DNA of 64,000 bases from Notospermus geniculatus (lineage: Eukaryota; Nemertea; Pilidiophora; Heteronemertea; Lineidae). This document shows positions 36,001 to 46,531 of the stretch, piece by piece. A program made the position numbers and the translations under genes. Below the pieces are notes generated by a model, which had not been told where the DNA came from, ran no database searches, and was given only the letters and a program-made list of their open reading frames with translations. The DNA lies in assembly GCA_002633025.1 (NCBI GenBank), contig NMRB01000829.1, positions 183,817 through 247,816 on the forward strand, written 5' to 3'. Position 1 is the first letter of the stretch. Every line of letters starts with the position of its first letter.

Positions 36001-37173
36001 CTATACCTTTCTAGAGCACTCTCTTCCTTGGGTTTGACACCGACGACCACAGGGAAGCCCAAGATGTCGTTAGCCGAATAGAGAACGATATGCGTCGATG
36101 GGGCCCAGATTCCTTCAAGAAGAAGGTTTATCGTCACAATCGGCTGGCAGCGGCTGTGGTTGGTAAATCAGGTAAGAACAACATCTTGTTGACTTTACAT
36201 ACTAGACTGATGCATTCCTTCTGCAAACAAATGATGGAGGCTACAGTGGCGTAGTCTGTCACTCGTGTATTGTTTTTACAGTACCGCTATGATCCACATG
36301 CTCCTGCCACGTGACTCACCTCAAACGGCTCCACTTGTTCTTTAAAGCGGGATTTCCCGGCTTGTGTCACATGTGACCGTTTCACAATAAACCAGCTAAT
36401 CCACACTGGCTTTTTGCACGATAGGGGACGACATGTACATGTATTGTAGTCAACGTTTGCTGACAAGACATTTGTTACAGAAAGAAGATCGTCGACGTTG
36501 GGAAACACGGTGGCGTAGTGGTTAAGCATCGGACTCGAGATCGAGAGGTCACGGGTTCGATTCCAAGCCCAGTCACCACTTTGTGTTCTCAAATGGTCTG
36601 AGAGGATCAGGTGATCAGGGCAGGTGATGTGCTGCATGAGCTGCTTCTTGAGTTCTTCAGAAAGCTAAGGTTCCTGGAGAGACAGAGATTATGATGTGAA
36701 GCGCTTTGAGACCGTGTTACAGTGAAAATCGCTTTGTTAAAGCTTCATATTAACAGATGTACATTAAAATGTCACCATGAAAACCGCGCTGAAATTCGGT
36801 AGGGTTTGCTACAAACTTGAAAAAAATCACTTTTGAACGTATCTTTCTACATCATATTTTGTTGAGTCTAGCAGTTTCTGAAGTCCGGCACTTCGTGTCA
36901 AAAAAGACCTGTGGCCACTCATTTAATGGTCCACGAACTGTAAATTAGTTGGTAGGCCTGCCAAAAAGGTGTCACCCTCGGCTTCTCACAAGGTATTTAG
37001 GGACTCCACGTATAATACAGATTGTTAAACCATTCATTTTTTTGTGGATGGGGATTTGGCCTGGTGCTTAACGTCGTTGTCCCTGAATGCTGGTGAGGTT
37101 GCGTTATGTGAGAGATTCGAATCTCGATTGATTTTGCTTTCAGGTGGTCGTTTTTTGCTTCGGGATGAATCAG
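33004..37173 (+). CDS. GBP-like large GTPase joined to a ZU5 exon that is cut off
   Basis: Exons 33004-33199, 33931-34058, 34396-34505, 34831-35234, 35434-35591, 36015-36171 and 37144-37173 (broken) keep one reading phase, about 385 residues. The first has a P-loop GHVKSGKSYLLNRLF. The second has GFPVGHK, the switch threonines PTTQGIWMYL and the DTEGFG G3 motif. The fourth matches the guanylate-binding-protein core (DDEYLQN, SRTKCFLVPSPV). The usual TLRD (G4) reads LLQG, so base recognition may be altered. After the G domain there is no GBP helical bundle. A basic linker (RRNRRRDTRE) and a module ending AAAVVGKSG lead in phase 1 into GGRFLLRDES of a ZU5 domain, which stops where a TRP-channel fragment begins. 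The start codon exon was not found; ATGTCG before gtaagt at about 30657 is one candidate. GBPs are dynamin-family GTPases of cell-autonomous immunity; a role here is inference. Confidence 0.75.
33357..33702. mobile_element. MITE of the GTCACACTGTGGCGACT family, copy 3, with nested insertion
   Basis: Ends AAGCCCAGGTCACACTGTGG and its complement CCACAGTGTGACATGGGCTT. The element is split by the smaller element at 33384-33525. Located in the first intron of the GTPase gene model. Confidence 0.85.
33384..33525. mobile_element. 142-bp MITE nested inside another MITE, TTA target duplication
   Basis: Ends AGCAAGGTTCATTGGCACA and TGTGCCAATGAACCTTACT are inverted repeats with one mismatch. TTA flanks both sides (33381-33383 and 33526-33528), which suits PIF/Harbinger-type insertion. 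Confidence 0.85.
33715..33868. mobile_element. MITE with GAGTTTTCTCGCAGAAG ends
   Basis: GAGTTTTCTCGCAGAAGTTG at the left pairs with CAACTTGCGCGAGAAAACTC at the right. The inner GGGCAATTC and GAATTGCCC also pair. It nearly touches the previous element. Confidence 0.75.
36500..36770 (+). mobile_element. tRNA-derived SINE in the intron before the ZU5 exon
   Basis: The head has A-box TGGCGTAGTGG and B-box GGTTCGATTCC, and an anticodon-arm-like GACTCGAGATC. The tail GAAGCGCTTTGAGACCGTGT is typical of LINE-mobilised SINEs. A relative sits in the same intron of the fourth ZU5 gene (49012-49225). Confidence 0.7.
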
Positions 37174-37745
37174 ATCTTCCACGAAGAAGATGACTTGCAG
37201 TTTTCTAAGTTTGTATATTTCCCACTTTGCATTCGTGAAGTCAGAAACTTCTCGAACCATCACAGCGATGGTGTAACTTACCAGTAAAATGGTACAAAGA
37301 AGGTAGAAGAATATGTGTGCGTATTGCATTGCTAGCATTGGACTTTTACCAAAAGATAAAGTACTTTGTTGGAGTAGGAAAATACTGTACTGGCTTTGGC
37401 TTGCTGATATAAAATGGGTATTCGGATCGGTGTAGGTAATATCATGAAAAAATAAACTAAACGTACAAGACATGATGACATTAGCAAGAATGAATTTCGT
37501 TAGTGTGGGTATCAGTTTCTGCATGCATATGAAGAAGAACCCAACGCGTGGGAGCAGTTCTAAGGGTTCCATCAGACTGAATATAATTGTAGGAAGCAGT
37601 AGGCAAGGCGAGGTCACTGCGAAATGACAAGCCGCCTGACAAGTATTAACTTGCGATGGTAAAAGTCGAAAATAAGAGCTGGTTGAAATCGTAGAACCGT
37701 GTATATGCGATGTAGTCTCTGATGCCGATGAGTCTACGCCCATCA
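37173..37745 (-). pseudogene. copied 3' fragment of the TRP-type channel gene
   Basis: By eye about 97% identical to 54977-55548 of the minus-strand TRP gene, covering S4 to just past S6 (for example PRVGFFFICMQKLIPTLTKF). An 11-bp deletion after CAGTAGGC at about 37602 shifts the frame and a 3-bp loss changes NNAH to TH. It has no ankyrin part. It begins directly after the broken ZU5 exon and ends in a CAT run that leads into GPCR sequence. Confidence 0.85.
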
Positions 37746-39433
37746 TCATCATCAACTTCGTATGTTTTCGGCTTCATGACGTCATGATGGCGTTCGCTGC
37801 TATTGAACGGTAAGCGAGCAGTATTGTAGCAATCAACTCGGGGTTAAGCTGAGCGGAACTTTGGTAAATTTGTGTCGGGGTTTGTCTTGGCAAAGGTGTC
37901 GCATAAAAAACTCCATCATGCTATATGTATTTCTTATTCCAAAATTCGCCAAACTAAGGAATGATATCGCAACTTACACGTAGAGGGCGTAGTTCATTTT
38001 CGCCTTTGGACTTCGCTCCACTCAACTTAGCGTCTTCCCGAAGGCGCAGTGACTGTAGGCCTTGATATTTCAAAATGCTATCACCTGAATAAATTTTCGT
38101 TTTTTATCGACTACTTTCAGATATATCACGTTGAAATATTCGCACAATAATCGCCTGAGTAAAATAAAACTTACCGTAAATTCGGTATCATGGACGTGGA
38201 TAATTATTGGTAAGTGCATGATGTTCACTATGACGCCTAATCAAGAACAACGACCTATCGAAGTGTACCTTTAATTCCTCAATCATTACGTTCGCTGCAA
38301 TTTAGAGCAGTTTATATAACACAAGTACATGTACATGTACTTCTATATCTACCGCGTTAAGTGCACTTTGACTTTATCAAAAACGACGATTTGTCATTTC
38401 AGTGCAGAACTGCTTGGGCGCATCTGAATACATGTATCTTATGCAAGAGACTTATATGACGTTTGCAGTCTTGGCAGAGTCAAAAATGAATAGTTCGACA
38501 GGTGATGTGGAGGCACCACAACCGGTGGAGAACCCCAACGGAAGTCGTGCGGAGCACGACGCAACTTCGATGATGTTTAAGGTCCAGTGTTCCCATCTCC
38601 TAACCTGGCTACTGACAATGACTTTAGTTCTAATCGATTTCGTCAGTGACACAGAGTCCATTGGTTACTTGCTTGTCCTGCGGTACACTAACATGATTGT
38701 CTTTCCTCTATCGCTGTGTGTCTTCAGTAAAAAACTGCGTGCATTTATAAAGAGGAAGTTAATGGATTATGAAATTTTCCGCTCTTGCATAAATAGTGAC
38801 ACTATCAGCCTCGCTGAGTCCTCTATCATTTCAAGTCCAGTGGACGAGGTAGAGATGCAGCCAGAACATGTAATGCTTGGGTTGAGGTCGAATTGTCCAA
38901 TGCCGATTCACGTTCAAGTGCGGATGGAGGGCGACTCACGCGCATCCACTGCGATCGGAACGCATACAGGTCCACCGTCACCTTGCGAAGTGCTCGACTT
39001 CACTGCTGGATACCCACGAAAATCTTTCAGCGAGACATTTTCATTTACATCGAAGTCGTCATCAACGCCACCACTGTTAAGCATCGACATTGAATCGCCA
39101 AGTCATCGGATATCAATGAGTAATGATGGAATGGGTATCGAAACTATTTCATTTGAGCGACTCGACAGACGAAGCCAGCCGCCGATCATGAACGCACTTT
39201 CAGCTTCAAGAGCCTCCGTACGGTCGGCCTGGTTCTCACGCCATACTGTGCGTGACAGTAATTCACTATGTGACAATCCCTCCCCTAAGCCTTCAAGAAT
39301 ATCCGTGCCTTCCATCCACATCACACCCCCTACGGAAGACATCACGCCAGTATCAATTTGGCATGGTGTCGACCCTGATGTATGTCTAACGCCAGTTGAA
39401 TCGATTGCAGGCGACCATCAGTTTTCTTTTTAA
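37742..39433 (+). pseudogene. partial second copy of the GPCR gene
   Basis: Contains the end of exon 3 (from TM3), exon 4 (about 38118-38206) and most of exon 5 to the stop at 39433, about 98% identical to copy 1. Exons 1, 2 and the start of exon 3 are missing and replaced by the TRP fragment. A 177-bp deletion between 38459 and 38460 removes the last acceptor, TM4 end, second extracellular loop and start of TM5. The long reading frame from 38402 is therefore unlikely to give a receptor. Confidence 0.8.
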
Positions 39434-40290
39434 GGTACTCAATTCTGGGGGAACAGTGGAACATATCGCGACTGAGTATTTTTGCTCATTTGCACGAAGT
39501 CTGTCACAGGGCTATCTTTTTGACTCCTCTCACTCAATATACAGAGCAAACAACATTGTTGTCAAAAAACACTGCGAGATGAGTGTATCACAGGACAAGG
39601 ACAAGCCTGTTGGTCCCCAAGCCTGATGCTAGGCCGACTGTCGTCAATTTAACGTTAGTTACCGGTCCCACTTTCAGCAACTGAACCCGATCGTTACTCC
39701 GTCAGATTTGTTGCCAGACTTGTTCAATACTTGCCAATCGGACATACAGGTGGCGCACACTATACGTGTACGTGTATCTGTGAAATCGTATATGAAATCA
39801 CATCATAACAGGTGGCGCACATTTACATACATGTAAATTACATGCAGGCCTAATCCGGCATAAAAAGAGAATCAAAAAAGTGTTGACGCCTGTTGACAAG
39901 ATTTCCGTCCAGTCATTGTAGATTATTACAACGTGTAATCGTTTTATCAACCCCCCAAGCATAAGATCTTTTCATTTCCTTTGACGTATTCAGTAGAAGA
40001 TGCAGGTTGAACCTTGGAGGAATTTCCTCCAAGATTGAACTCTCAAAATGGGTTAGCATTTTCTGGGGTGGTGGTAACGTTCTGGGGCACGCACGCATTT
40101 TACTCCATAAAACTGTATGTTGCCTACAAATGCATTGGTGGAGATTGTGCTGCACTGATGTTTTCAGATATTTTCATACACACCATTGTAATGCACTTAA
40201 AAAATTTTAATGAATGACTCTCAGTGTATGAAATTTAATAAAAAGGATATTTGGAGGCTTTAAGCGTTTATTTGATCACAATGAAAATAC

Positions 40291-40491
40291 TAGGTCCGTT
40301 TAGACGACAAGCCGATTGGATCCGATCGACCCGCATCGGGTCTCATTTGCGTTTAGACGAGATTTGAATGTGGTCGTATGTGGTCCAATGTGGATTCGGG
40401 ACCATTTTAAATCCACATTGGACCGCATTGAGTAGCGTTTACACTGAACACAATCGCATGTGGATTTTTGCCTGTCGTCTAAACGGCCCTA
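40291..40491. mobile_element. 201-bp MITE inserted at TA
   Basis: TAGGTCCGTTTAGACGACA at the left and TGTCGTCTAAACGGCCCTA at the right (one mismatch). Copy 1 of the duplication (about 23968) has the empty site AATATTGGCACAAAG, where this copy has AATAC-element-TAGGCACAAAG. Confidence 0.85.
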
Positions 40492-40892
40492 TAGGCACAA
40501 AGTTATCTGGGCGGCATTTGGCTTCTGAACCATTGTTCTCTTCATTTGATTTCTTTGCACCTCACGCTAATCACTGCACTGCTACTAGTTAGAAATCACT
40601 ACTTTCTGGTAAATAAAAGCAGAATATATTTCTGATCCTAATCAGGGCATCCTGCGGCCCCTTACAGTTTTTCCGGCATTACGTTTTTTGATGGCAAGAA
40701 AGTTAACGAACAACATAAGGTCCGTGATCTTATAAGTTATAAAAGCATTGCGCTACTAGCACCCTTTATTTCATCGTGTGAGGACCAACAAGACGCCGCG
40801 GCCACTTAATAGAAATAGTACATCATAAATTCAAGATTTAGCGAAGGCACTCTAGAATTTATGTGGGGTCCGGACCTGATATTTCTGAGACA

Positions 40893-43800
40893 CTAGGTTT
40901 GCTCGGACGGTTGTAAGAATATCATTCTCAGTAAACATTGGTGTATAAATTCGATGAATTCATGAGGCAGACCTCCCTGAAACAAAAATGAGAAGACTGA
41001 GGTTATCCCTGGGTTTGCATTAACCTTCAGGAGTTGGTAGAAACTTAAGACCTAATAATTCCTTGGGAAAACAAGACTTTTTTTATTTCAATAAAATCTC
41101 CGAGGAACCCCATGTGCGAAGTCATTAGGACACCTCGCAACAGTTAGCACGCTTCGATTGCATCGTCAGGATTGTGACTAAGCCCACGCCTAGGCCACGT
41201 TTGATATCTCCCCCCGGCAAGCACATGTTGGTGACTTTCACATCAGGAGTCTAGGTCATTTGAGAGAGTCCTACCTGGTCACCCGCGTGAGCTCCTTGGG
41301 CGTCGGGGAGGGGCGGCTGCGTTCTCTGAAACGAAAATGGCAGGGTTGGGTTTTCCTGTTTGCATTTAACCTGCGAAAGATTCGTCCAATATTTAATTCA
41401 TGAGCAATGGGATGCGACGGCTCTTCCTCAGGCCAGAGTATCTAAAGCAAGCACTACAGTATAGGCCAACCAACCTGTAGCACTGTCGCACTGTCTACAC
41501 GATCATCCCACCGAATATCGAACTGAGTTCGTTGGCATCTTTCGTCTTTGTCTTCTTGGATAATTACGTTGCACAAAGTAGCTTGCGGGTTAAATGTCCC
41601 GGCATTTTTGCGTTCAAGAGTGCTTCCCACGACAATATCCTGTCTCATTTGACTTGCATCGATTACCTGCGAAGGCATTTGATAGGATACGTTATTGAAT
41701 GTTCCTATTTAACGAAATAACAGTGCACACTGGTAATTATTCCAATGTGACAAACCAAAGAACAAATTGAGAAATCGAGTTTCAAATGGTTTGCAAAAAA
41801 TTCACCCCACGACGAGGGCGGGCTCTCATAATGTCAGACTCACAAACGATACGATTTCCAATTACAAACATGACAAACAACATGTATACGTACGCGTTCT
41901 CTCGGGTTGGGGGTGTAATGGTTCGGACTGAAGCGGAAGCGCATGCCAGAAGTGGGGCTGCATACCAGCTGCTTGAATGTCCGATCATATCGAGCGATCT
42001 TTAATTCTATCCCGTCTGGTCCAGTGTTCCGCCGGAGAAAATTTAGAATTAAGACGTTTCTGAGGTCCTTCGAAGTAAAAGAAGAACTGATCTTAGAGAA
42101 TTTTCATTTTGTTTGCCGATGATTTAATCCTCAATTCACAAAAGTACCTAACATTATCACAAAACTAACTCTACAGTCCTGTCTAGACGATCCAACTTTT
42201 ATTGAACAACTCCACCCAACAAAAGTTGTATGAAGTTTGACCATGTGGAGAGTTCAATGGCATCCAGCCTTATCGAACTTTATCAAACTCGGTTGGACCA
42301 AGTTCGATCTTTGAGCGCTAGTTGGAAAGAGTTTGTATAGGTTGACGATTTCTCGACCAATCGGATTGCAGTTCAGGATCATGTAATATATCATAGGGGA
42401 GATTGTAGTCAAAATGGCTGACCGAAGTGGTCTTGCATGGAAATGCATCAAACTTCATACAATTGTTTTGGATGGAATTGTACAACAAAAGTTGCATCGT
42501 CTAGACAGGCCTTTTAGTCTGTAAAAACCTAATAGGCTACTATGAGGGAAAAGAAAATAATAATCTAACTCAGGTAAGGGAAAGCTGACTTGCCTCCATA
42601 TAGGCCTGGTCGCCTTTACCAACTAAAATACGAAGTTCCGTCGATGTTGCCATTGTGTTCTCCGCGTACTCGAGGTAAGTCATGGCGAGCAGTTTTCGGC
42701 CAGGAAGTATCAATCTTGTATGATCAGGATCTGCCCCGACGCCAACATTGCAGAAGTGACTCACTCTTAGCGTCACGAATTCGTCATCTACATCTACTTC
42801 AAAATCAGACTCAATATGGAAAATGCCGCCTTTATCTTGTACAACTGCTGCGAGTTGTTTTTTCTGCTCTTCGTTGTCAAATTCCGCCGAGTGTCGGAAT
42901 TTCAAGACTATTCTGCGGCCGAACTTCTTCTCCTTGGCTCCTACTCCGAGAATAGTCGAATAGAATATAATCTTTGCTGCAGAGGTTGTGAGGTCGTCAT
43001 CGTCCATTCGACAGCAAAAGACAACCTGGCGGAACGAAAGGGCTCCTGGAGGCACGTCAATCGAAACGGAGCCATCCACAAAAGACAGTTTCCCACCTAA
43101 AAAGAGCACAGGCTAAATAATATCCAGTCGTGGTAAACTATTCGAACAGCGAAAGATAGGACAATGAAGATCATTAATGTCATTGCTCACATTTCCGCCT
43201 AAAATGTGACGGTGCAGCATTCGGATTTAATGCAATATTAATTCACCGCCAGCAAGGACTCGAGGACGCGTTCGAAAGTCCCTGGTTGATGACTACCACC
43301 ATGGACTCCCTAAACATTGGTTTACAGAACGAAAGATTCAATAAATACATACCATTTTGGTCAAGGAATCCCATAACGAAGTTCTTTCCATACAGTTGTT
43401 TATCTGAGACATAATCCGCAACCTCTTCTCTCTGTTCAAGGATTTTCCGATACCTGTTCACTATGTTTCGCATCTGTTGCCTACCTATCACTGGTAATGG
43501 GCCCTGTTAACAATCGAATAGGTGACGTTGAATAAAATGGTCACTGGATGACGATTAAGGTGCAAGTGCCTTGACGGAAAGTTTGAGGACACCAGTACTT
43601 TTCAAATCATTTCAAAAACTGCGTGGCCAAGTAGAAGCAAATTTATACTGGAATGTCGTACATTTACTACTGCAAAACAACTACAGAAAAATCTGTAGAC
43701 AAAATTACAAATTTGATGATGGACACTTCTAATATTGCAAATGATACTCAAGAAGTTTCTTGAGATATGTAGAAGAAAACTAGTTCTCATTTGGTTCCAC

Positions 43801-44170
43801 TCCTTGAACTTTCCATGAAGTATGCACAAGAGGAGAATGTGCATGTACAAGTTATCCGCTCCAAATGTTACTCAAATGAGGCAGGGTCGATGAAAACCAA
43901 AACGATGCTGCTGCAACCACAGTCCGTCAACATCACTGCCTGTTTCGCTTTACACGTGGCGTTCCCGTGATCAGACAAAATTAAGCTGATATCAGAAACA
44001 AACGACTGTTGGAAAAACTACAATTCTTGGATACTCGAGGTGGTGGGAAATTCATTTTAAGACTGTCGGGTTCGAGGACTCTCAATTTTGTTAAACGACG
44101 AGTTTATACGAACCTCGCTTTGGGGGAGTGCCGCGCTTTTCATGGAACCTGCAGGGTCGATGGTCGACAT
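40893..44170 (-). CDS. ZU5-UPA-like protein, gene 2 (403 residues)
   Basis: Minus-strand exons: 44170-44114 (MSTIDPAGSMKSAALPQSE), 43503-43353, 43096-42594, 42067-41894, 41666-41475, 41326-41276 and 40976-40893 (TAG). Phases agree, giving 404 codons. Exons 1, 5 and 7 have exactly the lengths of gene 1 (57, 192, 84 nt). ZU5 opens GGKLSFVDGSVSIDVPPGAL and ends VSHFCNVGVGAD, with the same His-Phe-Cys as gene 1. The UPA-like half includes RKLLAMTYLEYAENTMATS and ATLCNVIIQE. The C-terminus again reads PSEQT. The ZU5 exon uses a GC donor (GAG|gcaagt). Protein identity to gene 1 is moderate, so both copies seem to have been kept under selection. No death domain. Role inferred as a signalling or immune scaffold, unproven. 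Confidence 0.82.
42178..42509. mobile_element. MITE with CCTGTCTAGACGAT ends
   Basis: Terminal repeats of about 60 bp: CCTGTCTAGACGATCCAACT at the left and ATCGTCTAGACAGG at the right, plus internal AACAAAAGTTG and TGAAGTTTGA matches. It lies in the intron between the ZU5 exon and the next exon of gene 2 and is absent from gene 1. Confidence 0.8.
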
Positions 44171-45480
44171 CTGAAAATTAGTAGAAATTCATCTGATATA
44201 TCGGACTGCTTTTAATGAATTTTTTTTAACGAGGACGACACTCCCTTCAATCCATACTATGCACAATATTATCATGGCTCTAGTATGTTATAGCAGTTGG
44301 CCTATCTGATCGTTTTTCAACATCGCGTCAGGGTTTAGACTGTTAACTTATCCGTTCCTCTTCAACATTAGAATTAGAATACCTGTATTGAAAACCGGTT
44401 TGTGAGATATGGCAGATCATACGGTGTGTCTGTGCAGACCAACAAAGAACAACTTCAAGACGAATATCTGATACTAACAACAAGTAAGATAAAATGAAAA
44501 ATGAAAGAGAAAATAGGAAAAAAAGCCGTTATAGGTTATCAGTTGATCGTACTGTTATACATTCCTAAATGCACACATTGGTAGACGTTTCACTTTTCAC
44601 TTATATTGCTAGATACAGCTTTATTTTCTCCTGCCTTCTGTTCTTATGTTTGAATAAGGTGATTCATTGGTGATAAAATATACCAAACAAAACAGGAGAA
44701 AGGGGAAAAAGGAAAATATTCCATGATTTATTGTTGGCTATTTAACAGCTGACGACAGGTTGTCAGATAAGTATGTGAATAACAAAATGGTTCGAACTTA
44801 TTCACAAAGCGCATTTCAATAGGTAAACACAACGTTATTTCAATGCAACGACATGTAGTAAAAAAATGTTTTTGTCTGGTCGTAAGGAAAGCCCATAGGT
44901 TTTCATGATAAGAGCAGTGCAATCCATGTACATGTAGCTGAAAAAGTTTATTTTTATACAGGAATCACAGCATAAAGCCATCCTACATTTTTCATCATTC
45001 TCTCCCAATACATATGAAATGAATGGGTAGAGTCATGCTAACAAACACATGATTGATGGCATAGTCACAAGTTATACATGTACACTAAAATACAATCGAC
45101 CAGTCAGCCGACCATTATAAAGCGCCGCAAGGTGTTGCAAGTTGCCTGATATATTGCTTCATTCCTGGGATTAAACATAATAAATGATTTCGATCAAACC
45201 AAAAAAAAATGCACGCCGGTGGAATTTTCCACCGAGGTTTTAAATCGAGGCTATGCACTCAGGATCGACGAATGACAGAACATGTCTCTCCTCCTTTCAC
45301 TCCCAGCGTAGTCTTTAATGCGATTGCTCAAACTTCTGCCCCTCCCCCCCCCCCACCACACGACGACGCGTCGTGTATTACTACGACACCAATACCCGAT
45401 GCAAGTCGTAGCCAAGTACTGGAGCCTAGCCTATAGGCCAATTCAGATCTCCGCTTTGCCTCGTGAAGTAGAAATGAAAA

Positions 45481-46530
45481 TTGCATAAATTCAGATTCAC
45501 CGAGCTAAGGCCGCCGGTGTGACATCTCGCAGTGTTTCCGTACGTCCCCATTTCCCTTCAATTTCTGGGAAACGCTGGCAGATAGAACTCTGTTTATGGT
45601 CAAATCGCAGCTTACACGTTGGCCTATTCATTGTTTCCACAGCCCGCCATCCCGATATTGTTTTTTACAGCAATGATGCAAGTAAGCGACAAAATATGAT
45701 GGACCTACGGCGAACCGAATTCGCAAAGGGTGTTCAAGACTTAGACACGTGTAACTTCATCAAATGTATGGTGGAAATGTGTGCATTTATTGACGTTACA
45801 TTACACGCGTCGAAATCTTGAAATAGCTTCATGAATTTGGGCCGCAATGTGTTTGATACGACGTAACGCTTGGAATAGACCGGTCAAGAGGAAATAAAAA
45901 TAAATACAGATTTGCACATGCGATACCATGTAAGAATTTGGAAAATTGTAACTCACGGTTATTGTTCACGCATCCGGGGGAATGTCCTTTCTTTGTGGAG
46001 CTAATGTACGGAGGAAAAAATGATGTCTCTGGACAATCAAAGACACCAATGGTACATGTAGACAGACATGTTCGTCCATGAGTGCACGAGCCCCGATTTG
46101 AAATGCATGCTTTTTTGGTTTGATCGAAATCATGTACGAACCAATGGGGACGCAAAATGCCGCTGAAAACTTGACTGATTAGCGTATTTGAATACGATTA
46201 TGCACGAACCTTTTGTTGCCGAGGAAGGCCTACAATGCAGGATTTCAAAGATTTCAAGCGAAAGAGTGCCACAAGCTGTGTCCACGTGCTGGGCGAGTGC
46301 ATGTTGGCCAATCCGCAACGGACTCGATGATAAATAATACTTTTCAATATGTTTCATGCGAAAGAGTATGTGTCTCTAGTTATGGTCTGCTATGGTATGG
46401 TAGAAGAAGAATGTTGGTAAGTATGGTGAAATTTCATCATTTATTTCAAGAAAACTTCATACTCACGGACAAAAGGCTACATGTAGCAATGGCCTTGTTT
46501 AGTGATATAATATTTATTGGATTGTGGTCC
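45481..46530. other. intergenic; no gene seen
   Basis: A reading frame at 45519-45821 (ending CAFIDVTLHASKS) follows no clear splice sites and I cannot assign it. No trace of the GTPase exons that precede the ZU5 exon in the 33-37 kb gene. Confidence 0.4.
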
Positions 46531-46531
46531 G

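Larger units (their letters stand above)
37742..45480. repeat. segmental duplication, copy 2
   Basis: Collinear partner of 21565-29660, with the same gene order and strands. It lacks the SINE, hairpin and MITE found in copy 1 and has two MITEs of its own (40291 and 42178). Confidence 0.85.

Noticed and set aside
36530-36580. tRNA gene candidate
   Set aside because: A- and B-boxes are present but the arms do not pair as a cloverleaf; it is the head of a SINE.
36287-36637. Minus-strand frame of 116 codons
   Set aside because: Runs through the tRNA-derived SINE.
38402-39433. Intact-looking 343-codon receptor frame
   Set aside because: Lacks TM1, TM2, most of TM3, the end of TM4 and part of TM5; best read as a partial pseudogene copy.
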